Source of the DNA: Halosimplex pelagicum
GTDB taxonomy: Archaea; Halobacteriota; Halobacteria; Halobacteriales; Haloarculaceae
Assembly (NCBI RefSeq): GCF_013415905.1
Contig: NZ_CP058909.1
Location: 4,650,001 to 4,714,000 of the forward strand
Length of the DNA stretch: 64,000 nucleotides
Direction of reading: 5' to 3'
Within the stretch, counting starts at the first letter, position 1, and every line of letters starts with the position of its first letter. Below, piece by piece: positions 42,240-51,182 of this stretch. Below the pieces are notes generated by a model that had not been told where the DNA came from, made no database searches, and was given only the letters and a program-made list of their open reading frames with translations. The translations under genes and the position numbers were made by a program.

Positions 42240-43280
42240 TCACCCGAACCGGACGGTCACCGACCGCGCTCGTTCCAGCAACGGTTCGTCGTAGGTCTCG
42301 ACGGTCTGGGTCGGGTGGCGTTCGTCGATGGCCCGGACCGTCTCGACGGTGTTGGCGAAGTTCCGGTAGGTCGCCTCGTCGACCATCTGCCCGTCGAGGA
42401 CGACCGCGCCGGTGCCCGCTTCCTTGGCCTCGTTGAACCCCTCGACCTTCTCGACGGCCGACCGGAGTTCCGCGGGCGTGGGCATGTGGACCCGGTTGGC
42501 CTGGGCGGTCTGTTTGGGGTGGAGCGACCACGAGCCGTCGAGGCCGATGCGGGCCTCGCGTTCGACCTGGTCGGCGTAGCCCGGTGCGTTGTAGTAGGTG
42601 ACGCCCGCCCGCTCGTCGAACAGGCGGTCGAAGGGGCCGCCGACGGCGACGAGGCCGCCCGCCGACGCCTCGTTGGAGAGCCGTTCGAGCAGGCCGTCCC
42701 AGCGCGGGCGGTCGCCGTCCATCGCGCGCCCGCCCAGGTCGGCCGTGTAGTCGACGGGACCGAAGACGAGCCCCGCGAGGCGGTCGCTCTCGCCGAGGCG
42801 GGCGATGGCGGGCAGGTCCGAGACGGCGGCGGCCGTCTCGACGATCACCGCGAGTTCGACGGTCCCGTCGTCGAAGCCGTGCTCGCGCTCGGCCTCGGCG
42901 ACGGCGCCGACCGCGGCTTCCACGTCCGAGAGGCGGCCGACCTTCGGCACGACGACGCCGTCGAGGTGTTCGCCGACCTCGCTCACGAGCCGGTAGATCT
43001 GCTCGCGGCCGCGGTCGCGAATGTCGGGGTCGTCGCAGTCCCACTCGACGCGGGGCCAGATCTCGCCGCCGAAGTCGGGGGCCAGCTCGGGCAGGCGGTC
43101 GACGACGTTTTCGACGGCCTCGGCCTTCATGTCCGGGGCCGTCCCGTCCTCGATGTCGGGGACGAGCCAGTCGGGGGCCTCGAACCCCTCGGCGGTGAGG
43201 CCCGAATCGAGGTACTTCGCCGAGTCCTCGCGCGGGACGGCGGCCGGTGCGGTCTGGAAGGTGCGTGCGAGTCGTGTCAT
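42240..43280 (-). CDS. citE: HpcH/HpaI-type malyl-CoA/citramalyl-CoA lyase (methylaspartate cycle)
   Basis: Citrate-lyase beta-like CoA ester lyase, 346 aa, expected to cleave (or form) beta-methylmalyl-CoA to glyoxylate and propionyl-CoA in the methylaspartate cycle. Landmarks: VPDIEDGTAPDMKAEAVENV (metal Asp region), WPRVEWDCDDPD, VVVPKVGRLSDV, AVIVETAAAVSDL (conserved Glu), GLVFGPVDYTADLG and SWSLHPKQ-type GLDGSWSLHPKQTAQ. Last gene of the minus-strand operon; its start overlaps the mch stop by 4 nt. The gene name follows haloarchaeal usage. Confidence 0.88.
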   Translation of the reverse strand: MTRLARTFQTAPAAVPREDSAKYLDSGLTAEGFEAPDWLVPDIEDGTAPDMKAEAVENVVDRLPELAPDFGGEIWPRVEWDCDDPDIRDRGREQIYRLVSEVGEHLDGVVVPKVGRLSDVEAAVGAVAEAEREHGFDDGTVELAVIVETAAAVSDLPAIARLGESDRLAGLVFGPVDYTADLGGRAMDGDRPRWDGLLERLSNEASAGGLVAVGGPFDRLFDERAGVTYYNAPGYADQVEREARIGLDGSWSLHPKQTAQANRVHMPTPAELRSAVEKVEGFNEAKEAGTGAVVLDGQMVDEATYRNFANTVETVRAIDERHPTQTVETYDEPLLERARSVTVRFG

Positions 43281-44383
43281 GGGTGAGTGCTCCCGTCGGT
43301 CGCGGTCGGTGCGTCGGCGTCCTCGCGGTCGATCAGCGCGCGGCGGCGGCCGGAGTACACCGGGCGCTCGTCGGCCGTGAACGCGACGTGTTCGAAGGTG
43401 ACCTGACCGGCCCGCGGCGGCCCCGCCGACGGGTCGGCGTCGAGGACGCGAGTGAAGCCGAAGACCGTGTCGCCGGCGGTCACGAAGTCGTGGAACCGCT
43501 CGTCGTCGAAGCCGAGTTCGCGGTAGGTGCGCTCGTCCGAGCGGGCGTGGCCCAGCGCGGTCGAGCGGGTCACGTCGCCGTAGGCCACGGGCTCGCCGGA
43601 GGGCGAATCGGCCATCGCGGCGCCGTTGTGGTGCTGGCGAGCGGTGTTGAGCGTCGCGAGCGGGAGCGCGGCGACGGTCAACTCGTCCATCGTCCGCCCG
43701 CGCTCGTGGCGGTAGGCGACGGCGGCGTCGCGGTCGGCCGCCCGGTCGAGCGCCCGGCGGAAGTCCTCGAAAGCGCCGCCGTCGGGTGTGACGAACGTCT
43801 CGGGCAACTCGGAGTCGCGGGAGCCGTCGCCCTCCTCACGCGACGACTCCGAGCGGCCGCCGTCGGTCGCAGCGGGCTCGCGTCGGGGGATCATGTTCGT
43901 CCGCTCGTAGGAGACGAGGGTGTCGCCGTCGGCGTCGCGCCCGTGAGTCTCCCAGGTGACGATGCCGTACTCGGGCCGTGAACTCGACTCGCCGGTCGCC
44001 CGCACCGTCGACTCGACGCGGGGTTCGGTCCCGGGCGCGACCCCGTGTTCGTGGAACCGCACGGCGTCGCGGCCGAGGAAGTAGCCGCCCTTCTCGCTGA
44101 GATCCTCGACGGAGGGGCCCATCACCGCGGCCAGCAGGTAGTCGGGGTGGATCGGCGGTTCGTCGAACCCGCGAGCCCGGGCGGCGTCGCTCCGCCAGTA
44201 CGCCGGGTCGTGGTTGAGGGTCTGGCCCATCCAGGCGTCGTTGCCGTGGCGGGTGAGCCGGAGCCCGGGGGCGTGTTCGATCACCTGCCCCTCGGCGAAG
44301 TCCTCGAAGTAGCGCCCCTTCTCGCGGGTGTCGACGTGGTCTAGCGCCGCGGCGAACGTGTCGGGGTCGGTCCAGTCGGTCAT
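43277..44383 (-). CDS. mch: Mesaconyl-CoA hydratase (MaoC-type)
   Basis: Double-hotdog hydratase, 368 aa, interconverting mesaconyl-CoA and beta-methylmalyl-CoA. The N-terminal hotdog contains RYFEDFAEGQVIEHAPG and the catalytic-type GNDAWMGQTLNHDPAYW (Asp/His region). The second half has YGDVTRSTALGHARSDERTY and VTAGDTVFGFTRVLD. A variable acidic segment near 175-200 (GGRSESSREEGDGSRDSE) separates the domains. ATG 44383 overlaps the mal stop by 4 nt and the stop overlaps the citE start by 4 nt. Operon context makes the assignment strong. Confidence 0.9.
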   Translation of the reverse strand: MTDWTDPDTFAAALDHVDTREKGRYFEDFAEGQVIEHAPGLRLTRHGNDAWMGQTLNHDPAYWRSDAARARGFDEPPIHPDYLLAAVMGPSVEDLSEKGGYFLGRDAVRFHEHGVAPGTEPRVESTVRATGESSSRPEYGIVTWETHGRDADGDTLVSYERTNMIPRREPAATDGGRSESSREEGDGSRDSELPETFVTPDGGAFEDFRRALDRAADRDAAVAYRHERGRTMDELTVAALPLATLNTARQHHNGAAMADSPSGEPVAYGDVTRSTALGHARSDERTYRELGFDDERFHDFVTAGDTVFGFTRVLDADPSAGPPRAGQVTFEHVAFTADERPVYSGRRRALIDREDADAPTATDGSTHP

Positions 44384-45672
44384 CGGCGGTCCCCTCCGGA
44401 GCCGTCGGCCGCGACCTGGGGGTCGGCCCGCTCGCGGCGGGCGAGCGTCCGGCGCATCTCGTTGGTGACGACCATGTACCCCTCGTCGAATCCCATGCCG
44501 GGCTTGGCCAGTAGCTGGGCGGCGTCGGTCGCGAGCGCGACGTGGACGCAGGCCCGCGCCGAGACGGCCGTCTCGTTGCAGGTGCCCCCGAGGTACGCGC
44601 GGGTGTCGGTCCCCTCGCAGGCGGTGACGGCGCGGGCGCTGCGCTGGACGCCGCCCAGGTCGGGCGTCTTCACCTGCACCACGTCCGCCGCGCCCTCGTC
44701 GACGAACGCGCGCACGTCGTCGAGCGTGTTGCACCACTCGTCGGCGACGATATCGACGGGGACGCCCGCGTCGGCCAGACCGTCGCGGAGTTCGGCCATC
44801 CGTCGGATCTGCGCGGTCCGGTCGCCGGCGTCCATCGGCCCTTCGACCTGGAGCGGATAGGGGTCGGCCGCCGCGGCGAGCTTCGCGAAGTAGTCGACGA
44901 CTTCGGCGCGGTCGTAGGGCGGGCCGAACAGCTCGCCGACCGTCCCGTACACGTCGACGTGGAAGCGTGGTTCGTACCCCTCGGGGCCGAGGTCGGCGGC
45001 TCGCGAGCCGAGCCACTCGAGGTACTCGACCAGGCGCTCGCCGTCGCTCCCGAGCTTCGCCTCGCTGTTGAACAGGCCGTGCGGGAGGACCGGCACGCCC
45101 TTCAGGAGCATCTTCTCGGCGTTGCGCCGGCGTGCGTCACCCGACTGGCCGAAGACCGGGACCGGTTCGGTCGCGGGGGCCGTATCGAGCGCGTCGGCGA
45201 GGACGCCCGTCGGCGTCGCGCGGCGAGCACGGGCCGCGGCGAACAAAAGCGCCTGGGAGACGCCGTAGCGCAGCGCCGTATGCAGGGAATCACCGCCACC
45301 ACTGGCTCTCGACGGGAGCGACTCGACGACGGCCGCGTTGTTCGCGAACGCTCGCGGGTCCCGCCCTTCGAGCGCGTCGGCGACCGGTCCCTCGACGACC
45401 GGCCGATACGCCTCGGCGCGAAAGAGCGGGTCGCGTCCGCCCGCGCCGGAGTACTGGACGGCCGCGCAGTCGCCGCGGACCGCGCTCCCGTCGGCGAGTT
45501 CGACCTCGACGATCAGCGCCTCGCCGGCCTGCCGGACGGCGTCGAACCCCTCCGTGACGGGGTCGCCGGCGTAGGCGAACCCGTCCTCGGTCGCGCCCGC
45601 CTTGATCGCCGCCTGGTCGTCGACGTAGAAGCCCGAGGCGCCGGGGGTCGCACGGACGGACTCAATCCGCAT
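44380..45672 (-). CDS. mal: Methylaspartate ammonia-lyase
   Basis: Enolase-superfamily lyase, 430 aa, removing ammonia from 3-methylaspartate to give mesaconate. Signature regions: CAAVQYSGAGGRDPLF, VFGQSGDARRRNAEKMLLKG, PRFHVDVYGTVGELFG (metal Asp), PLQVEGPMDAGDR (metal Glu), DIVADEWCNTLDDVRAF (metal Asp), VVQVKTPDLGGVQRSARAV with the catalytic Lys, and YLGGTCNETAVSARACVHVAL. ATG 45672 gives an 11 nt overlap with the mamE end; a GTG at 45681 is an alternative. A central enzyme of the glyoxylate-cycle alternative described in Haloarcula. Confidence 0.93.
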   Translation of the reverse strand: MRIESVRATPGASGFYVDDQAAIKAGATEDGFAYAGDPVTEGFDAVRQAGEALIVEVELADGSAVRGDCAAVQYSGAGGRDPLFRAEAYRPVVEGPVADALEGRDPRAFANNAAVVESLPSRASGGGDSLHTALRYGVSQALLFAAARARRATPTGVLADALDTAPATEPVPVFGQSGDARRRNAEKMLLKGVPVLPHGLFNSEAKLGSDGERLVEYLEWLGSRAADLGPEGYEPRFHVDVYGTVGELFGPPYDRAEVVDYFAKLAAAADPYPLQVEGPMDAGDRTAQIRRMAELRDGLADAGVPVDIVADEWCNTLDDVRAFVDEGAADVVQVKTPDLGGVQRSARAVTACEGTDTRAYLGGTCNETAVSARACVHVALATDAAQLLAKPGMGFDEGYMVVTNEMRRTLARRERADPQVAADGSGGDRR

Positions 45673-47158
45673 CGCTCTCACCTCCCGACGCCGGGTCGTC
45701 CGTGGCTCCCCGACGCTCGGACCCGCCGTCGGTCGCGGTCGGCCGGCCGATGAGCTTCCCGTCGCTGATGGCGTCCACGTCGTCGGCGACCATCCGGAAC
45801 GAGCGGCTTCGACCCTCCGTCCGGGCGCGCTCGTCGAGGCGGGCCTCGTGGACCTCCTTGATATCGTCTGGAACGGCCAGGTCGCCCCATTCGAGGACCC
45901 GGACGCGACCGTCGTCGTCGCGGGCGGGGAGGACCGCGGCGGCCGCGCTGTCGCTCGGGGCGAAGGGCACGTCGAGTTCGCCCGATTCGAAGGCCGCGAC
46001 CGTGCCGCGGGCGGCGTCGCCGTCGCCGCGGGCGATCGCGGTCTCGACCAGCGAGCGGGCGGTCCGCTCGATCAGTTCGCGTTCGCGGTCGATACCGTCG
46101 ACGACGATGTCCTGTTCGATCATCATATCGACGAGCTGTCTGGTGGTGCGGAGGCCGCTCGCGTTGGCCTCGCGTGTCGGGACGCCCTGGAACTCCTGGG
46201 GCGATTTGGTGATGACCTTGTCCGGGCGGGCCAGCGCCGCGGTCGCGCCGCCGAGGCCGATGACGCCGCTGGCGCGGGCCTCGTCGGGCGGGAACCCGCC
46301 CATCCACTCGTGGAAGACGGTTGTGACGACCGTGTCGTCGGGGAGGTACTCCTCGCCGAGACTCCGGAGGGCGCGCAGCGCGGCCACGTCCTGGACGACG
46401 TTGCCGACCTGGCCGTAGCCCAGCGTGAGCGAGCGGACGCCCTGGGTCGTCGCGAGCAGGCCTTCGAGGATCATGACCGCGATGGCGATGGCCGGCGGGA
46501 CCAGGGTCCCGGTGAGCGGCCCGAACGGTTCGCGGTTGATCCGGACGCCCCGCTCGGTGTAGGCGCCACAGAGCCGGTCGACGAACTGCCAGTGTTCGAT
46601 GGTTTCGGCGAGGTCGTGCTCCTTGGTGTAGGGGATGTTGTACGAGATGGGGCCGCCCTCGAAGCTCTCGAACCCGCCGGCGAGCGTGACGACGGCCAGC
46701 AGGCGCGCGTCGGGGGTGCCGTGGCGGACCTCGACGGGCGCGTCGACCGACCGGACGAGTTCCCGGCAGGCGTCGACGCCGTGGTTGACGGCCGGGAAGC
46801 CGTTGAGGGTGTTCTCGCCGGACTCCCGGGCCTCGGTGAGCCCCTCCGCTGCCTTCCCGTACTCGTTGTCGCGGGTGTACGAGTCGATCGTGGTCGGGAG
46901 CAGATCGGCGCCGCCCTCCGATTCGAGGTACCGGAGGAGGTCGATCTGGTCGTCCAGTCGCGGGACGCCCGCGCGGGGCTGGAGGAGCGGCCGGTCCGCC
47001 GATTCCAGCACGTCGGCGAAGCGCTTCGATTCGGGCAGCGACTCGTGGAACTCGACGGCCGCCTCGAAGTCGGCGTCGGCGCCGGTGGGCCAGCGGTCGC
47101 GCAACTCGTCTGCCGTCTCCCGTAGCTGGTCGCCGGGAATGCGTTCGTCGCGGACCAT
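45662..47158 (-). CDS. mamE: Methylaspartate (glutamate) mutase, catalytic epsilon subunit
   Basis: B12-dependent mutase large subunit, 498 aa, converting glutamate to 3-methylaspartate with the MamS subunit. Landmarks: LLQPRAGVPRLDDQIDLLRYL, TTIDSYTRDNEY, LNGFPAVNHGVDACREL, EGGPISYNIPYTKEHDLAETI, GPLTGTLVPPAIAIAVMILE and LTLGYGQVGNVVQDVAALRAL. The C-terminal 30 residues are low complexity (GRPTATDGGSERRG). The ATG lies directly after the mamS stop. The reaction needs adenosylcobalamin, consistent with a cobT-like gene at 36974. Confidence 0.94.
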   Translation of the reverse strand: MVRDERIPGDQLRETADELRDRWPTGADADFEAAVEFHESLPESKRFADVLESADRPLLQPRAGVPRLDDQIDLLRYLESEGGADLLPTTIDSYTRDNEYGKAAEGLTEARESGENTLNGFPAVNHGVDACRELVRSVDAPVEVRHGTPDARLLAVVTLAGGFESFEGGPISYNIPYTKEHDLAETIEHWQFVDRLCGAYTERGVRINREPFGPLTGTLVPPAIAIAVMILEGLLATTQGVRSLTLGYGQVGNVVQDVAALRALRSLGEEYLPDDTVVTTVFHEWMGGFPPDEARASGVIGLGGATAALARPDKVITKSPQEFQGVPTREANASGLRTTRQLVDMMIEQDIVVDGIDRERELIERTARSLVETAIARGDGDAARGTVAAFESGELDVPFAPSDSAAAAVLPARDDDGRVRVLEWGDLAVPDDIKEVHEARLDERARTEGRSRSFRMVADDVDAISDGKLIGRPTATDGGSERRGATDDPASGGESDAD

Positions 47159-47605
47159 CTACGAGTCGACCCTGACCCGGTCGGTCGCGGTCTCCGTGAC
47201 GGTCGTGTCGAGGTCGCGTTCGAGCGCGGCGACGACGGCCGACGGGTCGGTCTCGGCGTCGAAGACCCGGTCGAAGCCGAGTTCGCGGAACCGCTCGGCC
47301 GTCTCCGACCAGTCGTCCTGGCCGACCGCGAGGTTGCCGCCGATGTAGGTGACCGCGTCGCAGTCGACCTCGGCGAGGCGCTCGTGGAGCCCCTGACAGT
47401 CCTGCCTGGCGTGACCGTACAGCGAGGAGACCAGTACGGCCCCGGCGTCGTGGGCGTCGGCGGCCGAGACGAACTCGGCCTTCGAGGTCTGGACGCCCAG
47501 GTTCTCGACGTCGAACCCGGCCGCGGTCAGCGCCTGTTCGATGATCGTGATGCCCACGACGTGCGCGTCGGAGCCGATCACACCGAGGATGACTGTCTGC
47601 CCCAT
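47159..47605 (-). CDS. mamS: Methylaspartate mutase, B12-binding sigma subunit
   Basis: Cobalamin-binding subunit, 148 aa. The His-on motif D-x-H-x-x-G is present in VIGSDAHVVGITIIEQAL at about 9-26, and the second and third parts of the B12 fold are AVLVSSLYGHARQDCQGL and AVTYIGGNLAVGQDDW. ATG 47605 was preferred over ATG 47638 because the minus-strand TATA (about 47639-47648) lies only a few bases before the latter. A GGTGGTGAT Shine-Dalgarno precedes 47605 as well. First gene of the five-gene operon mamS-mamE-mal-mch-citE. Confidence 0.93.
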   Translation of the reverse strand: MGQTVILGVIGSDAHVVGITIIEQALTAAGFDVENLGVQTSKAEFVSAADAHDAGAVLVSSLYGHARQDCQGLHERLAEVDCDAVTYIGGNLAVGQDDWSETAERFRELGFDRVFDAETDPSAVVAALERDLDTTVTETATDRVRVDS

Positions 47606-47759
47606 GTGAGTATCACCACCGACGAGCGCATCCGCCATAAATATAATGGTTTTTCATTATAGTCTTGGTAATTGTTGTCACAGGCCCGAAGCGCGGCGAA
47701 ATCCAGTACGTAATGATTTATCAGGCAGTTTTATGCCCGGTGAGTTCGACGGGGGAGAC
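47606..47759. promoter_or_regulatory. Divergent promoter of the methylaspartate-cycle genes, with palindrome
   Basis: The perfect 7-bp inverted repeat TATAATG-(GTTTTT)-CATTATA at 47642-47661 overlaps the minus-strand TATA region of mamS. The plus-strand mct side has a TGATTTATCA stretch near 47714-47723 and a GGGGGAG ribosome-binding site before ATG 47760. This AT-rich 154 nt gap is the only regulatory region for all six pathway genes, so the palindrome is a prime operator candidate for acetate-responsive control. Confidence 0.6.
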
Positions 47760-48953
47760 ATGACCGCACTGTCGGACTTGCGCGTGGTCGACCTGACCCA
47801 GGTCCTGGCGGGGCCGTACTGCACGATGCTGCTGGCGGACATGGGGGCGGACGTGGTGAAGGTCGAGCGGCCGGGCGGGGACCTCATTAGGTCGAACCCG
47901 CCGTTCGTCGACGGTCCCGAGGGCGAGGCCTACGGCGGCTACTTCCAGAGCGTCAACCGCAACAAACGCTCGCTGGAACTCGATCTGGGCGACGACGAGG
48001 ACCGCGTCGACTTCCTCTCGCTCGTGGAGACCGCTGACGTGGTCGTCGAGAACTACCGCGCGGGCACGATGGAGCGGTTCGATCTGGGCTACGAGACGCT
48101 CCGGGAGCGCAATCCGCAACTGATCTACTCCTCCATCAGGGGGTTCGGCGACCCGCGCACCGGCGAGACCGACCGGCAGGGCCAGCCGTCGTTCGACCTC
48201 GTCGCGCAGGCCCTCGGTGGTGTGATGGAGATCACCGGCCAGCCCGACGGTCCGCCGACGAAGGTCGGGCCGGGTATCGGCGACCTGTTCACGGCCGTCC
48301 TCAACGCCGTCGGTATCCTCGCCGCGGTCCACCACCGCGACCAGACTGGCGAAGGCCAGTACGTCGACACCGCGATGTACGACGCCATGGTGTCGATGTG
48401 CGAGCGCACCGTCTACCAGTACTCCTACACCGGCGAGTCCCCCACCCGCCGCGGCAACGCCCACCCGACCCTGTTCCCCTACAACGCCTTCGAGACGGCG
48501 GACGGCCACGTCGTGATCGCGGCGTTCTCGGACGGCCACTGGCGCGCGCTCTGCGAGGCGATGGACCGGCCCGACCTGGCCGCCGACTACCCGACCGCTG
48601 GCGACCGCATCGCCGACCGCGACGCGCTCCGCGCCGAGATCGACGACTGGACGCGCTCGCTCACCGCCGACGAAGTCGTCGCCGCGCTCGACGGCGAGGT
48701 CCCCGCCGCGCCCGTCCAGGACACGAGCGACATCTTCGACGACCCGCACGTCCGCGCCCGCGACATGCTCGCCGAGGTCGACCAGCCCGGCGCCGACGAG
48801 TCGGTCACCGTCGCAGGCAACCCCATCAAGCTCTCGGAAACCCCTACCGCCGTCGAACGCCGCGCGCCCCTGCTCGACGAGCACCGCGAGGAACTGCTCG
48901 ACTCGGTCCCCCGTGCCGGCGACGAGGGCGAGCAGGCCAGCGGCGACGACTGA
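47760..48953 (+). CDS. mct: Family III CoA-transferase, succinyl-CoA:mesaconate CoA-transferase
   Basis: Activates mesaconate to mesaconyl-CoA, linking mal and mch. The protein is 397 aa with the family III signatures LRVVDLTQVLAGPYCTMLLADMGADVVKVE (opening), NRNKRSLELDL, VVVENYRAGTMERFDLGYE with the catalytic-type Asp context further on, GFGDPRTGETDRQGQPSFDL, and AMYDAMVSMCERTVYQY. ATG 47760 follows GGGGGAG by 3 nt; an in-frame ATG at 47733 would add nine residues. Transcribed divergently from the mam operon. Assignment relies on operon context, as family III enzymes look alike. Confidence 0.88.
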   Translation: MTALSDLRVVDLTQVLAGPYCTMLLADMGADVVKVERPGGDLIRSNPPFVDGPEGEAYGGYFQSVNRNKRSLELDLGDDEDRVDFLSLVETADVVVENYRAGTMERFDLGYETLRERNPQLIYSSIRGFGDPRTGETDRQGQPSFDLVAQALGGVMEITGQPDGPPTKVGPGIGDLFTAVLNAVGILAAVHHRDQTGEGQYVDTAMYDAMVSMCERTVYQYSYTGESPTRRGNAHPTLFPYNAFETADGHVVIAAFSDGHWRALCEAMDRPDLAADYPTAGDRIADRDALRAEIDDWTRSLTADEVVAALDGEVPAAPVQDTSDIFDDPHVRARDMLAEVDQPGADESVTVAGNPIKLSETPTAVERRAPLLDEHREELLDSVPRAGDEGEQASGDD

Positions 48954-48994
48954 GGGACGAGCCACGGAGGACCGCGGACTCGGGATTTCTGCAG

Positions 48995-49290
48995 TGGCGC
49001 GTGCTGTCGAGCGTGTCCGCCTCCTGGCGGGCCGCTCGAACTAGTCGCGCGAGGGATGAGAGAGTGAGTGCAACGAACGAGCGAATCGGCTGGGGAGGCT
49101 CGTGGCCGTCTGCGGTGCCGTGCGGGGCGGGTGCCGTTTCGGTGCTCTGCGGAGCGGTTGCGGTCCCTGGTGGGCTGAACGGGCGAGGCGCGCTCGCGTG
49201 CAGTTCGGTCAGGCGACCGCGAGCGCGTCGAGGGCGTTCAGCGCCTGCTGTCGACTGCGGTCGGTCCAACTACGAGCGAGCGCGTCGAGA
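48995..49290 (+). repeat. Dispersed structured element, copy D (hairpin 2 deleted)
   Basis: About 300 bp in the convergent gap between mct and the methyltransferase gene. Hairpin 1 at 49009-49037 keeps its pairing (one C changed to T still pairs with G). The CGCGCGAGGGATGAG, GCTGGGGAGG and GGGCTGAACGGGCGAGGCGCGCTCGCG boxes are present, but the whole hairpin 2 is missing, with the sequence running straight to GCGACCGCGAGCGCG. Two shortened CGAG units follow. No gene is seen in 48954-49317. Confidence 0.8.
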
Positions 49291-49317
49291 CCGCTCGAAG
49301 GACAGAATCGGAGCGAC

Positions 49318-49977
49318 TCACTCGGAACGAACCACGCCGTAACAGTTCCCGCTCGACACCTCGAACGCTTCCAGTTCTAGCCCACTCGACCCCACATCGC
49401 GCCGAAATTCCTCGGGGTCGTAGATGTGGTAGAACCGGTCGACTGCCTCGCCGCCAGGCAGCGTCCACTCCACGGTCGTGTCGAACCCCTCGTCGGCGTC
49501 GAATCGGTCGTGTTCGGTCGACCAGGCGCTGACGAGCGCCCGCCCGTCCGGAGCCAGTACGCGAGCCAGTTCGTCGAGACTCCCGATCCTGGCCTCTCGC
49601 GTCGGCAGATGCGGCAGCGTCGCGACGAACACCGCCAGATCCGCGACGCCGTCCCGGACCGGCAGCGAACTCGCGTCCGCCTGGGCGAGCCCGTAGTCGA
49701 ACCCCCGCTCTCGCGACCGCTCGCGCGCCGTCGCGACCATCTCGCGGCTCAGGTCCACCCCCAGCGCCCGGTCACAGCGGTCGGCCAACAGCTCCGTGTG
49801 GCGACCGTTGCCACACCCCACGTCCAGTCCCACCGAACCCGACCGACCGTCGAGGAACTCCTCGATCTCGGGCCAGGCGTACTCGCGGGTCTTCGAGAAG
49901 TGGTCGGCGATGCGGTCGTAGGTGGCTCGGACCGACCCCGTAGACGGTCCGTCACCGCCCGATTCGTCGTCAGTCAC
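49318..49977 (-). CDS. SAM-dependent class I methyltransferase
   Basis: A 219 aa methyltransferase. Motif I GLDVGCGNGRHTELLADRC (SAM binding) is near residue 49, motif II ALGVDLSREMVATARERS near 71, and the post-strand motif DLAVFVATLPHLPTREARIGSL near 115. The overall layout recalls the Trm9/ABH8-like tRNA wobble methyltransferases (TYDRIADHFSKTREYAWPEIEEF opening), but family membership is uncertain. The start is a GTG 3 nt after the tyrS stop, so it is probably co-transcribed with tyrS, which would fit a tRNA-related role. Confidence 0.85.
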   Translation of the reverse strand: MTDDESGGDGPSTGSVRATYDRIADHFSKTREYAWPEIEEFLDGRSGSVGLDVGCGNGRHTELLADRCDRALGVDLSREMVATARERSRERGFDYGLAQADASSLPVRDGVADLAVFVATLPHLPTREARIGSLDELARVLAPDGRALVSAWSTEHDRFDADEGFDTTVEWTLPGGEAVDRFYHIYDPEEFRRDVGSSGLELEAFEVSSGNCYGVVRSE

Positions 49978-49980
49978 CGC

Positions 49981-51015
49981 TCAGTCGTACTTCTCGGGGT
50001 ACGCGTCGGCGAGCAGTTCCGGCTGGTCGTTCAGCCGCTCGCGGATAGGGGCGACGACCTCCGAGATGGCTTCGCCGGCCGCGGGCTTCAGGTCCGCCGG
50101 GTGGAGTTCGCCGGAGACGAAGTCCGCCTCCAGCGACTCGTAGGAGTCGTAGGTCAGGTCGCCGCCGTACTCCTCGGGGCGCTCGACGACGAACTCCTCG
50201 CCGCGCTCGTCGAGGATGGGGAAGACGAGGTACTCCATGTACTCCAGCACGCCGTTGTCCTCGCGCTCGCCGGCCGGGCAGTAGGCCTGTTCGATCTTCT
50301 CGACGACCTCGTCGTGGGAGTCGTTGAGGTTGACCTTCGAAGACTCGTCGGAGGCCGACATCTTCCCACCGGAGAGACCCGACAGCAGGGGGGCGAACAT
50401 GCAGACGGGCGCCTCGCCGCCGTGGTCGGGGAGGATCTCCCGAGAGAGCATGTAGATGCCGCGCTGGTCGATGCCGCCGTAGGCCACGTCGGCGTCCAGC
50501 GCGTCAACGTCCAGCGTCTGCATGAGCGGGTAGAGCAGCCCCCCCAGTTTGGGCGAGTCGGACTCGCGGACGACCTCGCTGCCGGCGCGCTGGGCGCGGC
50601 TGAGCGTCGTCTCGGCGGCCATCCGATACATCTCCAGCGTGTACTCCTCGCCGAGCTGGAAGTCGCTGCCGCGGGCGAAGTCGATCCCCTCGGGGTCGGC
50701 GCCGGCGGCGTCGATCATCGCCTCGATGGTCGCCTCGTAGTAGGCCGAGCGGGCGTCGAGTAGGTCGAACGGGCTCTTGTTGTCGTCGAGGTGGGCGTGG
50801 AGGTCGGCGATCAGCACCGTCACGTCCATGCCGGCGCCGAGGAAGTCGGCGAGCTTGCGCATCGTCGTGAAGTGGCCGATGTGCATCTCGCCGGTCGGCG
50901 CGTAGCCGATGTACACCGAGGGGTCGCCGTCGTCGAATAACTCCTCCAGCTCCGATTCCTCGACGACCTCCGCCGTGTTGCGGGTCGCGAGTTCGAGTCG
51001 CTCGGCCGTGTCCAT
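49981..51015 (-). CDS. tyrS: Tyrosyl-tRNA synthetase
   Basis: Class I aminoacyl-tRNA synthetase, 344 aa, archaeal type. HIGH motif: YAPTGEMHIGHFTTM near residue 39. Tyr-binding YGGIDQRGIYMLSREILPD near 180 contains the archaeal G-x-D-Q contact. KMSKS equivalent: LSGGKMSASDESSKVNL near 215. ATG 51015 gives a full-length archaeal TyrRS; upstream in-frame residues are unrelated. It is followed by a methyltransferase gene 3 nt downstream. Confidence 0.95.
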   Translation of the reverse strand: MDTAERLELATRNTAEVVEESELEELFDDGDPSVYIGYAPTGEMHIGHFTTMRKLADFLGAGMDVTVLIADLHAHLDDNKSPFDLLDARSAYYEATIEAMIDAAGADPEGIDFARGSDFQLGEEYTLEMYRMAAETTLSRAQRAGSEVVRESDSPKLGGLLYPLMQTLDVDALDADVAYGGIDQRGIYMLSREILPDHGGEAPVCMFAPLLSGLSGGKMSASDESSKVNLNDSHDEVVEKIEQAYCPAGEREDNGVLEYMEYLVFPILDERGEEFVVERPEEYGGDLTYDSYESLEADFVSGELHPADLKPAAGEAISEVVAPIRERLNDQPELLADAYPEKYD

Positions 51016-51182
51016 ACCGAGTCGTCGCCCCGGCCGACAGTAAAGCGTTTCTTTCGGGTGAGGACGGCTCCCACCGGCCCGAACCGGTTCCGACGCGCCC
51101 GGGGTCGCGGCGCTCGCCGGCTCCGCCACACACCCAAGTGATCTGCCAAATTGATTTAACCGACGAACGACACTAGGGAACG

